Below, piece after piece: positions 1-10,789 of a stretch of 20,003 bases of DNA (position 1 is the first letter of the stretch; each line of letters begins with the position of its first letter). The DNA is taken from NCBI GenBank assembly GCA_902459845.2, contig CABPSV020000285.1, positions 1 to 20,003 of the forward strand, read 5' to 3'. The notes beneath the pieces are model-generated. The model was not told the DNA's origin, made no database searches, and saw only the letters and a program-made list of their open reading frames with translations. Position numbers and translations under genes: made by a program. The stretch comes from Hepatocystis sp. ex Piliocolobus tephrosceles. Taxonomy: Eukaryota > Apicomplexa > Aconoidasida > Haemosporida > Plasmodiidae.

Positions 1-245
1 AAAAAAAAAATTTATGGGCTTTTGTTTTATTTATTTTATTTTTTTTTTAGACAATACTTTTACAGTTTAGTAAAATATATGACCTCATTTTTTTTCGCTT
101 TATTTCTCATTCATTTATTACCATTTTGCTTATTACTTATTTCTCTTTTATATTTTACAATTTTATACCATTTTGATTTTTTTTTTTTTTAAACTTGCTG
201 TATAAAATAAATCGATTTTTAAGAAAAAAACATATTTTTTTATTT
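1..245. other. 3' flank of the 802-residue gene
   Basis: A/T-rich sequence beyond the stop codon of the minus-strand gene that ends at 246. It holds several short T runs and is presumably 3' untranslated and intergenic sequence. The short minus-strand open frame at 155-337 overlaps the real gene in another frame and is not supported. Confidence 0.5.
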
Positions 246-2654
246 TTATGGTATACTTTCATATTTATTGAATAGTGAAACAGACACAATTGTACGGAAA
301 ATAAAAAGAGGGATTTTAAAAAAAACAACACTATCAAATATTTGTTTATCAGTTTTTTCTGTTTCGTTACCTTTGTACATATTTAGAATTTTTAATTTTT
401 CATAAATAATTTTATTAAATGTATAATTACATATTTGAATATTCGTGTTATAATCTTCGTTAATTATATTATTAAAATAAAAATCAAAATAAAATTTTTT
501 TAATTTATTTATTAATTCATTAAATTCATTACTCTCTTCTATGCTGAATATATTTTGTTTAGTTTTTATGTTAGTTTCTTGCATTTTACAATAAAAAAAA
601 AATCTTTCTTTTTTTTTTAAATCTTTATTAAAATTTAATTTATTTTTTAAAATATAAATTACATTTTCTTCATTTTTATCTTTATCTTTTTCATTAATGT
701 TATGTTCCTTTTTTTTTTCGTTACTGTAATTTCCACTATTACATGTTGTATTATCGTAATTAACAACAACCCAATCCTTTTTAGGAGCATACAATTTTAT
801 TAATTCGCTACTTAATATGTTTTTATCACAATTCAAATTAATTAATTTACAGTAACATGAATATAAATTTTTTAATTCATCTGAATTGTTTAAACCAATA
901 GTTTTTGTTTTTTTTTCTCCATTTTTAAAAAAAAAATGATAAAAACAGGATAAAATGTATATTTCCTTTTTGTAAAAATGAGTCATGTTGCAAAAGACGA
1001 AGGGTTTTTTTTTTCGTCTTTGTTTGGGTAGAGATTGGTTTCTGTTGTTGTTGTTGTTGTTGTTGTTGCTGTTGTTGTTGTTGCTATTGCTGTTGTTGTT
1101 GTTGCTATTGCTGTTTCTACTGCTGTTGCTGTTTCTACTGCTGTTGGTTCTACTGTTTCTGCTGCTGTTGCTTCTGCTGTTACTGTTACTGTTGCTGCTT
1201 CTACTATTACTGTTGCTACCGTTGTTACTATCGCTACTGCTACTACTATTGCTGCTACTATTGCTGCTACTATTGCTGCTACTATTGCTGCTTCTATGAT
1301 TCCTACCATTTTTTACACTTGTGTGAGCACAATCCATGTCTACCATCTTAACCTCCTCACCTTTGAGTGGTAAATCTTCGTACAATAGACCCTCCCCCAC
1401 AGCATCATAAACATTTTCAAAAGAAGAGTCTAAGTAATTACATTCATAAGTATTTTTGTCATATATATATTTATTACATATTTTATTTTTATCTACATTA
1501 TATAAATATTCTTCATCTGAAATATTATTTACATAATGTGAAACAGTTTGTTTTTTAAATAAATTTAATTCTTTTTTTTTTATATGTTCAATATTATTTT
1601 TATTATTTATAAAAAACGCTCCATCGAAATTAATTTTAGGTATATATCTTTTTTTAATTCGTTCTTCTAATTCTTTTTGTTCTTTTATTTTAACTGTAAT
1701 CATATAATTGCGATATAATAACATATTTATGTTTTCATTCTCACAATATTGTTTATTATTATCATTATTATTGTGACCTGTATTTTTTATAATATTTTTT
1801 TTTATTTCTTCAACATTTTCTGAAATTTGAGAACTTATTTTTTGTTTATGTCCTACCACATATGTATTTTCAATAGGTGTCTGTTCTGTGTCCTTTTCAT
1901 TTTTATACATATGTACACCCTTTTCAACTGTATATGCTTCATGTTTTACTTGTACCTGTTCTCTATTAGTTACTTCTTGTAACGGTAGTTCTAATTTCGA
2001 AAAATAATTTTTTTTTTCCACTTTTTCATTGTACTCTTGTGTATAACTTATAGAGTTAAGATTTGAATTTGAAGATAAAGGTGTTGTCATAGGAGAGGAG
2101 CATGTGTTTCCTTTTTTTGAAACATTATATCTATTATAACTGTTGTAACTGTAACTGTTGTTGTTATTAATATTGTTCAGTATATGTGTCTCTATTTCTT
2201 TCTTTATATTAACATTAACACCTATAGGAACCCCATCAATATAATTGTGTTTTCTTAACAATGCATAAGATATACTATCATTAAAAAAAGTAAAACTAAT
2301 GTTATTATTATCCGTATAATCTTCTTCATATCTTACTATATTCTTTGTACTTATATCTTCATATATATTATCATCTTCATCAATATAATCATATAAATCT
2401 TTTTTAATTACATTTTCATTTTTATAAATACTCGATATATAATTACAAGGTTTAAATTTTGGTGCTTCCTCAATTATTTTTTTTTTTCTTTTTTTTTTTT
2501 CTATTATTTTTTTTTTCTTTTCATGAAATAACAAATTTTTGTAATAAATGTAAAAATCATAATCATCGTAATGTTTTCTTTTTTTTTTTAAAAATTCATT
2601 TTTTATTTCAGTTACATTCAAATCTGTAAGTGGGGTGCCTATAAAATCACTCAT
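246..2654 (-). CDS. Conserved-looking Plasmodium protein of unknown function, 802 residues, single exon
   Basis: I do not recognise this protein. The frame is open for 802 residues from an ATG at 2654 in an A-rich context (gagtaaaaATG) to a stop at 246. Residues 1-170 form a charged N-terminal block with a Lys-rich stretch at about 48-62 and a less biased segment (SYALLRKHNYIDGVPIGVN) near residues 130-150. The middle is Asn/Lys-rich. Residues about 453-538 are an almost pure Ser/Asn/Arg tract. A basic cluster (KQRRKKKPF) then opens a C-terminal block, about 540-802, which has aromatic, less repetitive sequence (DWVVVNYDN) and may be folded. No signal peptide or convincing membrane segment is visible. 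The two complex blocks separated by a low-complexity spacer suggest a real gene. The last ~45 residues follow an AAG-GTAACG site and could be intronic, but I found no good acceptor, so the simple stop is kept. The promoter region is shared with the divergent COG3 gene. Confidence 0.85.
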   Translation of the reverse strand: MSDFIGTPLTDLNVTEIKNEFLKKKRKHYDDYDFYIYYKNLLFHEKKKKIIEKKKRKKKIIEEAPKFKPCNYISSIYKNENVIKKDLYDYIDEDDNIYEDISTKNIVRYEEDYTDNNNISFTFFNDSISYALLRKHNYIDGVPIGVNVNIKKEIETHILNNINNNNSYSYNSYNRYNVSKKGNTCSSPMTTPLSSNSNLNSISYTQEYNEKVEKKNYFSKLELPLQEVTNREQVQVKHEAYTVEKGVHMYKNEKDTEQTPIENTYVVGHKQKISSQISENVEEIKKNIIKNTGHNNNDNNKQYCENENINMLLYRNYMITVKIKEQKELEERIKKRYIPKINFDGAFFINNKNNIEHIKKKELNLFKKQTVSHYVNNISDEEYLYNVDKNKICNKYIYDKNTYECNYLDSSFENVYDAVGEGLLYEDLPLKGEEVKMVDMDCAHTSVKNGRNHRSSNSSSNSSSNSSSNSSSSSDSNNGSNSNSRSSNSNSNSRSNSSRNSRTNSSRNSNSSRNSNSNNNNSNSNNNNSNNNNNNNNRNQSLPKQRRKKKPFVFCNMTHFYKKEIYILSCFYHFFFKNGEKKTKTIGLNNSDELKNLYSCYCKLINLNCDKNILSSELIKLYAPKKDWVVVNYDNTTCNSGNYSNEKKKEHNINEKDKDKNEENVIYILKNKLNFNKDLKKKERFFFYCKMQETNIKTKQNIFSIEESNEFNELINKLKKFYFDFYFNNIINEDYNTNIQICNYTFNKIIYEKLKILNMYKGNETEKTDKQIFDSVVFFKIPLFIFRTIVSVSLFNKYESIP
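1040..1300 (-). repeat. Coding Asn/Ser microsatellite tract
   Basis: On the plus strand this reads as imperfect trinucleotide runs (gtt, gct, act, tgc mixtures). On the coding minus strand they are AAC/AGC/AGT/AAT codons giving residues about 453-538 of the 802-residue protein, Ser-rich first and then almost pure Asn. The same DNA is open in other frames as poly-Leu and Ala/Val-rich strings, which are by-products of the trinucleotide period. Mixed codons suggest the tract has been held at protein level rather than being a fresh pure-triplet expansion. Confidence 0.85.
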
Positions 2655-2830
2655 TTTTACTCGAGACTTTTTTTTTATTTTTTTATTTTATATAATACAT
2701 GACCAATATATATATATTTTTTTTTTTTTTACTCAGTGGAGTTTGTATTATGTTTTTAAATGTGTGTTAATTGTTAAAGAGGGGTAAAGTAAGAACAAAA
2801 ACAATGAAAGTAAGCTATAAAGTAAAGCGG

Positions 2831-2878
<48 letters not shown>
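2831..2878. repeat. 48-nt poly-A tract
   Basis: An uninterrupted run of 48 A on the plus strand, directly next to the minisatellite that follows. It lies about 180 bp upstream of the minus-strand gene's ATG, so it reads as poly-T in that gene's leader or promoter. Exact length is likely to vary and is prone to sequencing error. Confidence 0.95.
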
Positions 2879-2879
<1 letters not shown>

Positions 2880-2880
<1 letters not shown>

Positions 2881-3118
2881 AACAAAAACAATAAAATATA
2901 AAAAAAGTAAAAACAATAAAATATAAAAAAAGTAAAAACAATAAAATATAAAAAAAGTAAAAACAATAAAATATAAAAAAAGTAAAAACAATAAAATATA
3001 AAAAAAGTAAAAACAATAAAATATAAAAAAAAGTAGAAACAATAAAATATAAAAAAAGTAAAAACAATAAAATATAAAAAAAAGTAGAAACAATAAAATA
3101 TAAAAAAAAGTAGAAACA
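2880..3118. repeat. 25/26-bp minisatellite, about nine copies
   Basis: Tandem units built around caataaaatataaaaaaagt. The c of the caata core recurs at 2889, 2914, 2939, 2964, 2989, 3014, 3040, 3065 and 3091, giving steps of 25 or 26 bp. The 26-bp units carry one extra A in the A run and a gtag instead of gtaa, so there are two sub-types. Units are nearly identical, implying recent expansion. Three overlapping minus-strand frames run open through the array, with tandem Phe/Tyr/Leu/Ile motifs, only because the unit contains no stop on that strand. Confidence 0.95.
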
Positions 3119-4192
3119 AAATTCTGTACACTCTTGAAATTCAAAAAATTAAATTTTATTTTGGAGTGCTCATTCTGATATTAATAAAATGAAAGAAGTA
3201 AATACAGAAAGGAAATTAATAAGTAGTACATAAATAAATAAAAATCTATTTATCAATATATAACATTACAAAAGAAATATAAAATAACTATCACAAGCAG
3301 AAAAGTAATCTATTTTTTTATTTAGACCAATATGCGAAGTGTGACTACACGCATGTATATAATAGCCTATGCATATATATATTTATATTTATATTATGTA
3401 CATGCTCTTATTTACTATTCCTTAAGCTCTTAGTGTTTTAATTTCAATTTTGGCTTTATCTTTGTTTTTTCTTTTGAACTTCATGCACATACATACGTAC
3501 ATACATACATGCATTTTTATTCTGCATTAATAATTATATATCATTAAAATATATATATATATATATATTATTCTTTTAGCCTTCAATCTTTATATATTTT
3601 TTTTATAAAAATGTTGTATTAACCAATATTCCTATTTTTTTTTTTTTTATGCTTTCTTCCTTTATGTTTTTTTCTTTATTTTTAAGAGGTAGTGTTTTTT
3701 TTTCTTTATTTTTAAGATATAGTGTTTTTTTTTTTTTTTTTTTTTCATTTGCTTAAGTGCTATTATGTGTATTTATGCACAAAACAGAGTATGTATTATA
3801 TAACAATTTTCACATGAACAAACACGTACAAATATGCATACAAAAAAAAAAAAAAAAAAAAAAAACTCATTAAAATATATTAGTACCGATTAACAATTAT
3901 TTCTTGTAATTTTACAATTGTTAATTAAAAAACATTCAACATATAGTTTTTAACATTTTTAAACGATATGTGTATAATTATATAAATGCATAACTCTATA
4001 AACGTATATTTTTTTTTTTTTTTTTTTTTTTTTTATATAGTATGATACCATTAAAGAGCAACAGTAATGAGTGAGAACACATATATTCGTATGTATAAAA
4101 ACATGTGTAGTTAAAATAGTATAAGGACTGTTTTTCTTGATTAATTTAGTAATTGAAAAAAAAGAAAAAAAAGAAAGAAAAAAAAAAAAAAT

Positions 4193-7100
4193 ATGAAAGA
4201 AGAAAATAAAAGAGGAATAGAAAAAAAAGAAGAAGACGCAAATGAAAGAGGTGTTAACACGATAGGAGAGAAAGACCCAGAAGACCAGCTTTATGCCAAA
4301 CTATTTGAATATATAACTAGAATCGAAAATTTTTCTTTTGATAATGTAAATTATAAAAAAAAAAAAAAAAATGAAACGTGCGAGTGTAAAACACGCACAA
4401 ATGTGGATACGGTTGGTATGAGCAAAAATAGGAGATCAACAGAAGAGAAAAAGGTAAATAAGAAAAATGAGGAAAGTTGCAAAATAAAAAATAGAAAAGC
4501 ATATAATACTAATAAAGCGACATATGACACCAATACATTGTACACATGTATGGATAATATAAGTGAATATAACACATTTTCTTCCATTGAAAATGGAAGT
4601 GCAACAGATAATACTCCTCTTCGTTCTGAAAAAAATAAAAATAAAAAACAAAAGAACTTACATCGTAATTATTGTAATTACTTTTCCCAAATCGATGAAA
4701 AAATAAACAAGCATGATACAAAAAACAATTGTAGCTATTATGATTTGTCACGTAGTTCACATTATAATGAAAAAGCTTTTCAAAACAATGACGTAAATTT
4801 ATACACTCATAAAAAAAAACATGTTGATAAAACAAAAAAAAAACAAAATTGTTATAATAATTGTTATAACAACAATGGATATAACAACAATGGATATAAC
4901 AATGGATATAACAATGGATATAACAATGGATATAACAATGGATATAACAATGGATATAACAATGGATATAACAACAATGAATATAACAACAATGAATATA
5001 ACAACAATGGATATATTGGGAAAAAAAAAAAAAAGAAAAAAAAAAAAATACACATATTTAACAATAAAAATGGTGATATATATATGGAAATTGAAAATTA
5101 TTATTTAACTTATAAACTGAGTAGAAAAATGGGAGAACATAAACATATGAATGAGCTAAAACTTATAAAAAATGAAAGAACATATAATTTACCAGAAATA
5201 TATAAAACTATTGAAAATATTTTAAGTAGTTATAAATTTATTAAAAATGAATTACAAACATTAAAACAAAATAAACGATATATTTATAAAAACTTTTTTT
5301 CAATTTTTTTAAATTATTATTGTAAATATTCAGAAGTAAAATTAATGAAATTAAATAAAAAAATAATAGAACGACATTTGTTGTATTATATGAACACAGA
5401 ACATTTCGAAGTTATTTTAAATAACATAGAACGAGATGAATACAAATATTTTATTGAAATATATAATAACTACTTTTTACAAAAACACGATCCCGAAACG
5501 AATAATAATAGTAGTTATTTTGATAAAATGGAATATTCTTCAACGGATAATTCGACAAGTGACTCTTCTAATGACTCTGAGAACAACTCATACAATAATT
5601 TAACAAACAGTTCGGAAGAAAATGTAGAATGGGATGGAGAGGACGAACAGGATGGAGAGGACGAACAAGATGGAGAGGACGAACAAGATGAAGAAGACGA
5701 ACAAGATGAAGAAGATGAAGAAGATGGAGAAGATGAACAAGATGGAGAAGATGAACAAGATGGAGAAGACGAATTTTCCACTTTATCCGAACTAACAGAT
5801 AAAAAAAAGCACAACACATTTATGTCTACAAATAGATTAAATAAAAACAGGGACGACGACGAGTATTGCAAATATTACCATTCTCCCGAAAAAAAAGAAT
5901 TTTATAAAGACGAGTTGGATAATGAGAGCACAAGTGAGCAACTTACAAACAATTTTACAAAAGCGGTAGCAAGAGAGATCGCAAAAAATAAAAAATATAA
6001 ATTAAACAGTGACTCAAAAACAACTAAACATATTTTAGATTGTTTTTGTAAAGAATTTCATAAAAAAGGTTTTGAAAAAAAAAACCTAAGTAATGATCCT
6101 ATAATAGCTAATATTAATTTACAAACAAAATATTTAGCTCAAAGTTTAACTAAAGAATTTTTTAAAAAAGTAAAAAAAGACCCTAAAAAACATATAAAAA
6201 CAAAAAAAAAAAATTACCCGTCCAAAAATTACCCGTCCAAAAATTACCCGTCCAAAAATAACCCCTCCAAAAATAGTCCTTATAAGAATAACGAAATTTA
6301 TTACATACTTGAATACTCTGAAAAAGCTATAAAATTTTTTAAAAAAAATAATACATATTTTAATGCTAAAAATAAAATAACAAAATATCGAGCTATTATT
6401 AAAAGAGTATTAAAATGTTTTATAAATTTATTTAGAAGTGTTTTAAATAATACTGATTTGAATATAAAAAATGAAAGTATATGTACAAACATTAATTTTG
6501 CAGATAACAATATAAACTTACACCAGATAAATGAATACATATACACAGACAAAACTGAGTTACTACATTGTGCATATATATCAAATAATTACCAAAAATC
6601 AAATCAAAATTATAGTTGTACAATAAACAATAATAATAGTATTAACAAATTAGAAAGTCTTAATAATGTAATTAGTGATAATATGTTTCTAATGAATGAA
6701 AATAAAAAAAACGAAACCAAAGAAACTTATAACATTAAAGATGAATCAAAAGAAGCTACATTGATTAATGAAATAAATCAAATGGATAATACTACTAATG
6801 ACTCAGAAAATGCAGTTACAGTTGCAGTTGCAGCTGCAGTTACTAAATGCGTCGATACAAATGCCAATATAAATAAAAACGAAAAATCTGATATAAATAA
6901 ATTTATTACTCAAGCAGACAGCAGTTTTCTTACTTCCACTACAACTCATATGGACCATACGACTCATACAACCCATACGACTCATACAACCCATACGACT
7001 CATATGGACATTTGCACTGAAAACCAAACCAAATACAACACGAGAAATAAAAAAGAAAACAAAATAACATGTTTAAATAAATTAATTAAAGATAAAGAAT

Positions 7101-8813
7101 TATTTTTAACTAATGATGAAGATGTAATAAATGAAATATATAACAATGTGAATATAATTTATTTCAGTAAATATATAAATGTTGTAGAATACTATGAAAA
7201 ATTTCGAATAAAATTAAAATGTATGAACAGTGTCATAAAATTTATTGCATCCAAATCTATAATTGTTAATGATCATAATAATAATAATAACGATTTATAT
7301 GTTGATGAATTTAATTCCTTAGAAGATTTATATGTAAGTACAAGATTAAAAATATTAAATAATAATATTTTACCTCAATTTTATTCTTTCGAAACAAACG
7401 ATATATGTAAATATATTAAAAACATTTGTTTATTATCGATATATATTTCAAAATTAGAATTTAGTTTATTTATTGAAATATTTAATAATGACGTAGATGG
7501 ATGTATTAATACTATTTTAAAAGTTATTGGTTTGTCTGTATATGACACTATTAAAGATAATATATACGAATTAAACAATATAAAAATTATAAGAAAAATT
7601 ATTCAAATGATTTATATAGATATATTAGAAACATATACAGAAAGTATTTATAATATATTACGTGATTTTTTAAAAAAATTATGTACCAACTTAAAAGAAA
7701 GACTTTTATATATAATAGAGTTATACATTTCTTATTATACAAAAAATATACAAGCTTCAATTCCTTACGTGTGTTTCAAGCCTATCAAAAAAAAATTTAT
7801 CAACATAGTAAATGATTTTTTATATCAGAATTATTTAGAACCAACTGGGACGACTCATAATGTTGACGTTGACATAGGAGTCGGTGGTGATATTGATGAA
7901 GGCGTCGAGATTGATGAAGGCGTCGAGATTGATGAAGGCTTAGAGATTAATAGTGGTTCCAAGATTATTAGTGGTGTGAATGGAAATGGTAAAAAAAAAA
8001 AAATAACCACAAATTTGAATACTTGTGACATTATTAATGAGACTAATATAAATGTAAATATTGACCTAAAACTGAATAATAAAGTAAATGATCAATCACA
8101 TGATTATAGCACACCAAGTGATAATACATCAAGTGATAATACATTAAATGATAGTACATCAAGTGATAGTATATCGAGTGAAAATAATTATAACCAACAT
8201 GAATATAATATGAATATATTAAATGAATCTAACGTATATAAATCATTTAGTTTTTATAATAATAAATATAATAAAAATACAAGTTATAGTTTTTCTGGAA
8301 TTGATATAAATATTATTGGTACTATTATTATATTAAAAAATATTAATTTTATAATAGAAGAAAATACACTACAAGAAATTTATAAAGAATGCTTAGAAAA
8401 CACATTAAATTCCATAATATACATTTATAAACAACATTTAAAAATATATAATAATGATATGTTTAATGGTTGCTTATTTTTAATCAAAAACTTAAGTTTT
8501 TTACTTTATCTATTTTATAAAATCACAAAAGATAAACAGTTTTTTTATTTATACTTGGATAAAAAACTAACAAAACACTTGTTATTTCAACAAACTGGTT
8601 ATATAAAAAACAAAAATGAAAAATTAAAATCGAAACATATTGACACTAGTGGAAATAACAATAACTATAACAAAATGTTATCAGAAAATAAAAATTCGAT
8701 TTTCCATTTTTTTAAAAAAGTTTATAATACACCATCAAATATGGATATGCAAAATAAAACATTGTTATTATTTAATGAGGCCATTTACAATTTTACTATA
8801 ACAACTATCGCAG

Positions 8814-8844
<31 letters not shown>

Positions 8845-9931
8845 CACCATGTGACAATATGGCAATGTGCAGTACACGTTGAGTAATACATATATGTTAT
8901 TATTACAATTGCTTAAACTGTCATTTGCGCTTACATTATTTTTATGTTTTTAATAAAAATGTGTTTCTTGGTATGTATATATGTATATGCACGTACATAT
9001 GTTCATATTGTTAATTTCCCAATATATGCAGTTTGTTCCCCTCTTATCAAAATATTGTCCACGGAATATAAAGAAAGCTATTCCGAAAAAGAAGAAGAAA
9101 TAAAAAAGGCGATAAACGAATTTATGAATGTTAAAACAAGTAATGAAAAAAAAAATAAAAGCAAAGGTGAAAGCGAAGGTGAAAACGGAGAAGAAAATGA
9201 AGAAGAAAACGGAGAAGAAAATGGAGAAGAGGACAAAAAAGAAGACGAAAAAGAAGACTTCATTTGTATAAATTACACTTCTTTCTCTCATTTAAATGAT
9301 ATAAATTTAGATATAATAAAAAAGTATGCTCAAAAAATAAACGAAAATAGTTACAACAGTAACACTAGTAATAGTAGCAATGAAAATAAAACTAATAAAA
9401 ATACGACAAATGATGATTTGATATCAACCCTTCAGACTTTTCAAAAAGAACTATATAGTTTATTTCCTAGAATTTATTTCTATATAAAAATATTTATTCT
9501 TACAAACGCCGATAAATCAAATGGATATATTTTTTTCAACAGTTTGTTTAGTTATATTATTGGCATCTTGAAGTATAAAATAATTTACATATTAAGGTAT
9601 GAGGCTGTACATTTGTATACGTGTGCGCACAACTTTAATTCGTTAATGTAGTTATATATATGTATATGACAGACGTAGATAAATTGCTTGCTTAGTTGTG
9701 TACCTTTTTTGTTTACTCATTGATCCTATTCTTTTTTTTTTATTTTTTTACAGCGAAGTATACATATTGTTAAATTACAAATATCCCGAACATGTTGGAA
9801 ATATCTTTAAAGGAAATTATATAAACGATATTTTATTTTTTTTGAAATATAATGATAATTATTCTTGTGACTTTTCAGACGTCCATAAATATTTCGATTT
9901 AAATAAAAATTATAGTTTTCTAAATAAGTGA
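4193..9931 (+). CDS. COG3: Conserved oligomeric Golgi complex subunit 3 (COG3/Sec34 family), three exons, 1788 residues
   Basis: Exons are 4193-8816, 9032-9596 and 9754-9931 (4624+565+178 nt = 1788 codons plus stop). Junction phases agree: G+TT makes Val1542 and AG+C makes Ser1730. COG3 is a subunit of the COG tether that captures vesicles recycling within the Golgi. Conserved islands follow COG3 order as I remember the family. These are YSEKAIKFF...RAIIKRVLKCF (about 705-745), GLSVYDTIKDNIYELNN (1113-1129), NLKERLLYIIELYI (about 1167-1180), the helix-rich segment before NGCLFLIKNLSFLL (1425-1438, like the family's DGxLFLIKHLL), and a LLLFNEAIYNF block running into exon 2. A C-terminal LISTLQTFQKEL...FNSLFSYI...PEHVG segment closes it. 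Animal COG3 is about 830 residues. The excess here is low-complexity inserts: Asn-Gly-Tyr, Asp/Glu-Gly-Gln, Tyr-Pro-Ser-Lys, Thr-His, Asp-Glu-Gly-Val and Ser-Asp-Asn repeats. The protein is expected to be cytosolic and peripheral on the Golgi, with no signal peptide. The family call is by eye only, and the residue similarity is modest. Confidence 0.82.
4850..5018 (+). repeat. Coding 12/15-bp array (Asn-Asn-Gly-Tyr)
   Basis: Units of aacaatggatat (12 bp) and aacaacaatggatat (15 bp) encode YNNG/YNNNG/YNNNEY repeats, residues about 219-276 of the COG3-like protein. Central 12-bp units are identical at nucleotide level. A Lys run from an A tract follows at 5021-5048. Confidence 0.92.
5634..5773 (+). 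repeat. Coding 18-bp array (acidic, Asp-Gly-Glu-Asp-Glu-Gln)
   Basis: Repeats of gatggagaggacgaacaa and close variants encode DGEDEQ/DEEDEQ, residues about 481-527 of the COG3-like protein. Synonymous differences (gac/gat, gag/gaa) separate an early and a late sub-block. Confidence 0.92.
6212..6275 (+). repeat. Coding 15-bp array (Asn-Tyr-Pro-Ser-Lys)
   Basis: About four to five copies of aattacccgtccaaa, the last ones diverged, encoding NYPSK repeats at residues about 675-696 just before the first COG3-like conserved block. Confidence 0.9.
6948..7008 (+). repeat. Coding Thr/His array
   Basis: Alternating acgactcat and acaacccat 9-bp units encode TTH repeats, ending at a Met-Asp. They lie in a variable insert of the COG3-like protein, residues about 920-939. 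Confidence 0.88.
7884..7950 (+). repeat. Coding 18-bp array (Asp-Glu-Gly-Val-Glu-Ile)
   Basis: Three copies of an 18-bp unit (gatgaaggcgtcgagatt), the third with gtc replaced by tta, giving DEGVEI/DEGLEI. It sits in an acidic, Gly-rich insert between two conserved COG3-like blocks. A Ser-Asp-Asn-Thr repeat follows at about 8108-8180. Confidence 0.88.
8817..9031 (+). other. COG3 intron 1 (215 nt)
   Basis: Donor CAG|GTAAAT at 8817 and acceptor atatatgcag|TT at 9031. The intron starts a stop within the first codons if read through (taa at 8822-8824), so splicing is needed to reach the downstream conserved block. Phase 1 on both sides. Confidence 0.85.
9597..9753 (+). other. COG3 intron 2 (157 nt)
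   Basis: Donor AAG|GTATGA at 9597 and acceptor ttttttacag|CGAAG at 9753 after a long T-rich tract. Phase 2 on both sides, restoring a Leu-Ser-Glu-Val join. Confidence 0.85.
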
Positions 9932-10789
9932 TCTAATTTTTAAAACAAACGATATGTCTATATATATATATATATGTGTTTTTTTTTTTGTTTGGCATTT
10001 CGTTTTTATTGATAAGATGATGGCATTTAACACTCGACGCAAAAAAAAACCAAAAAAAAAAAAAGGAGATAATAAGGGGGTAAAAAGGGGAGGTAAATAT
10101 AATATAAGAAGAATATAAGAAGGAGAAAAAATATATGCCAGATAAAATGCATAACATATAACGTGATTAAAATAGATAAACCATATTAAAAAAAAAAAAA
10201 AAAAAAAAAAATTATTTAATTTAATACTTATGAAAAATAAGTGGAAATTGACAAAATGTGACGGGATGTAGTAAATACAATAACTAAAATTATACTTAAA
10301 AATAAATAGAGTAAAATAGAGTAAAATAAAGCATTATTAAGTGAAAAATATATAATTTTTTTAAAAAATTAACACGGAAAAATGTATTTATTAAAATAAT
10401 GAAGGTAGAAAAAAAACAAAAAAAAAAAAGGAAAAATTACGCATATATATGTGAATATATATATATTTATATACATCATAACAATGGGATTGTATAGTGA
10501 AATACAAAACATGTATGATAAAACCATTTATACAATTGCGTGGTAAAGAAAGCCACAAAAATAAAAACACAAAAATAAAAACACAAAACTTAAAACAAAA
10601 CGGTATATAAAAAATTAGAGAACCGAATATTGACAGGTAAAATAAGAATCCTATTATTAAAACCTGTACATAAATCAATACATATAAAAAAACAATATAT
10701 AAGTAAACACATAAATTATGTAAAGTACTGGATTAAAAAGATAAATATAAAAAATGTTACATATGAGACTCTGTAGACTGACATAACAA
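9932..10789. other. Convergent intergenic region, no gene seen
   Basis: About 860 bp between the stop codons of the converging COG3-like and propeller genes. It should contain both 3' untranslated regions and polyadenylation sites. It holds an A run near 10186-10210, a short duplicated aaaataaaaacac near 10555-10585 and (TA)n stretches. The hydrophobic minus-strand frame at 10391-10678 looks like chance Phe/Ile/Leu coding of A-rich DNA. Confidence 0.55.

Larger units (their letters stand above)
2655..4192. promoter_or_regulatory. Divergent intergenic region between the 802-residue gene and COG3
   Basis: About 1.5 kb separates two start codons that point away from each other, so both promoters and 5' leaders should lie here. 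The region holds a 48-nt poly-A, a 25/26-bp minisatellite, runs of T (for example 3721-3745 and about 4009-4033), a (TA)n tract near 3550-3567 and a tetranucleotide-like catac run near 3485-3510. I cannot place a transcription start or a specific factor site. No protein-coding frame here is supported. Confidence 0.6.

Noticed and set aside
985..1373. Plus-strand poly-Leu and Val/Ala-rich open frames, and the minus-strand Ala/Val/Thr-rich frame at 983-1309
   Set aside because: They are other-frame readings of the trinucleotide tract that encodes Ser/Asn in the 802-residue gene.
2748..3144. Three overlapping minus-strand Phe/Tyr/Leu-rich frames with tandem motifs
   Set aside because: All are the 25/26-bp minisatellite and the poly-A read in different frames, open because the unit lacks stops.
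10391..10678. A 95-residue hydrophobic minus-strand frame just downstream of the propeller gene
   Set aside because: It lies in the convergent 3' region, is made of Phe/Ile/Leu codons expected from A-rich DNA, and shows no family pattern.
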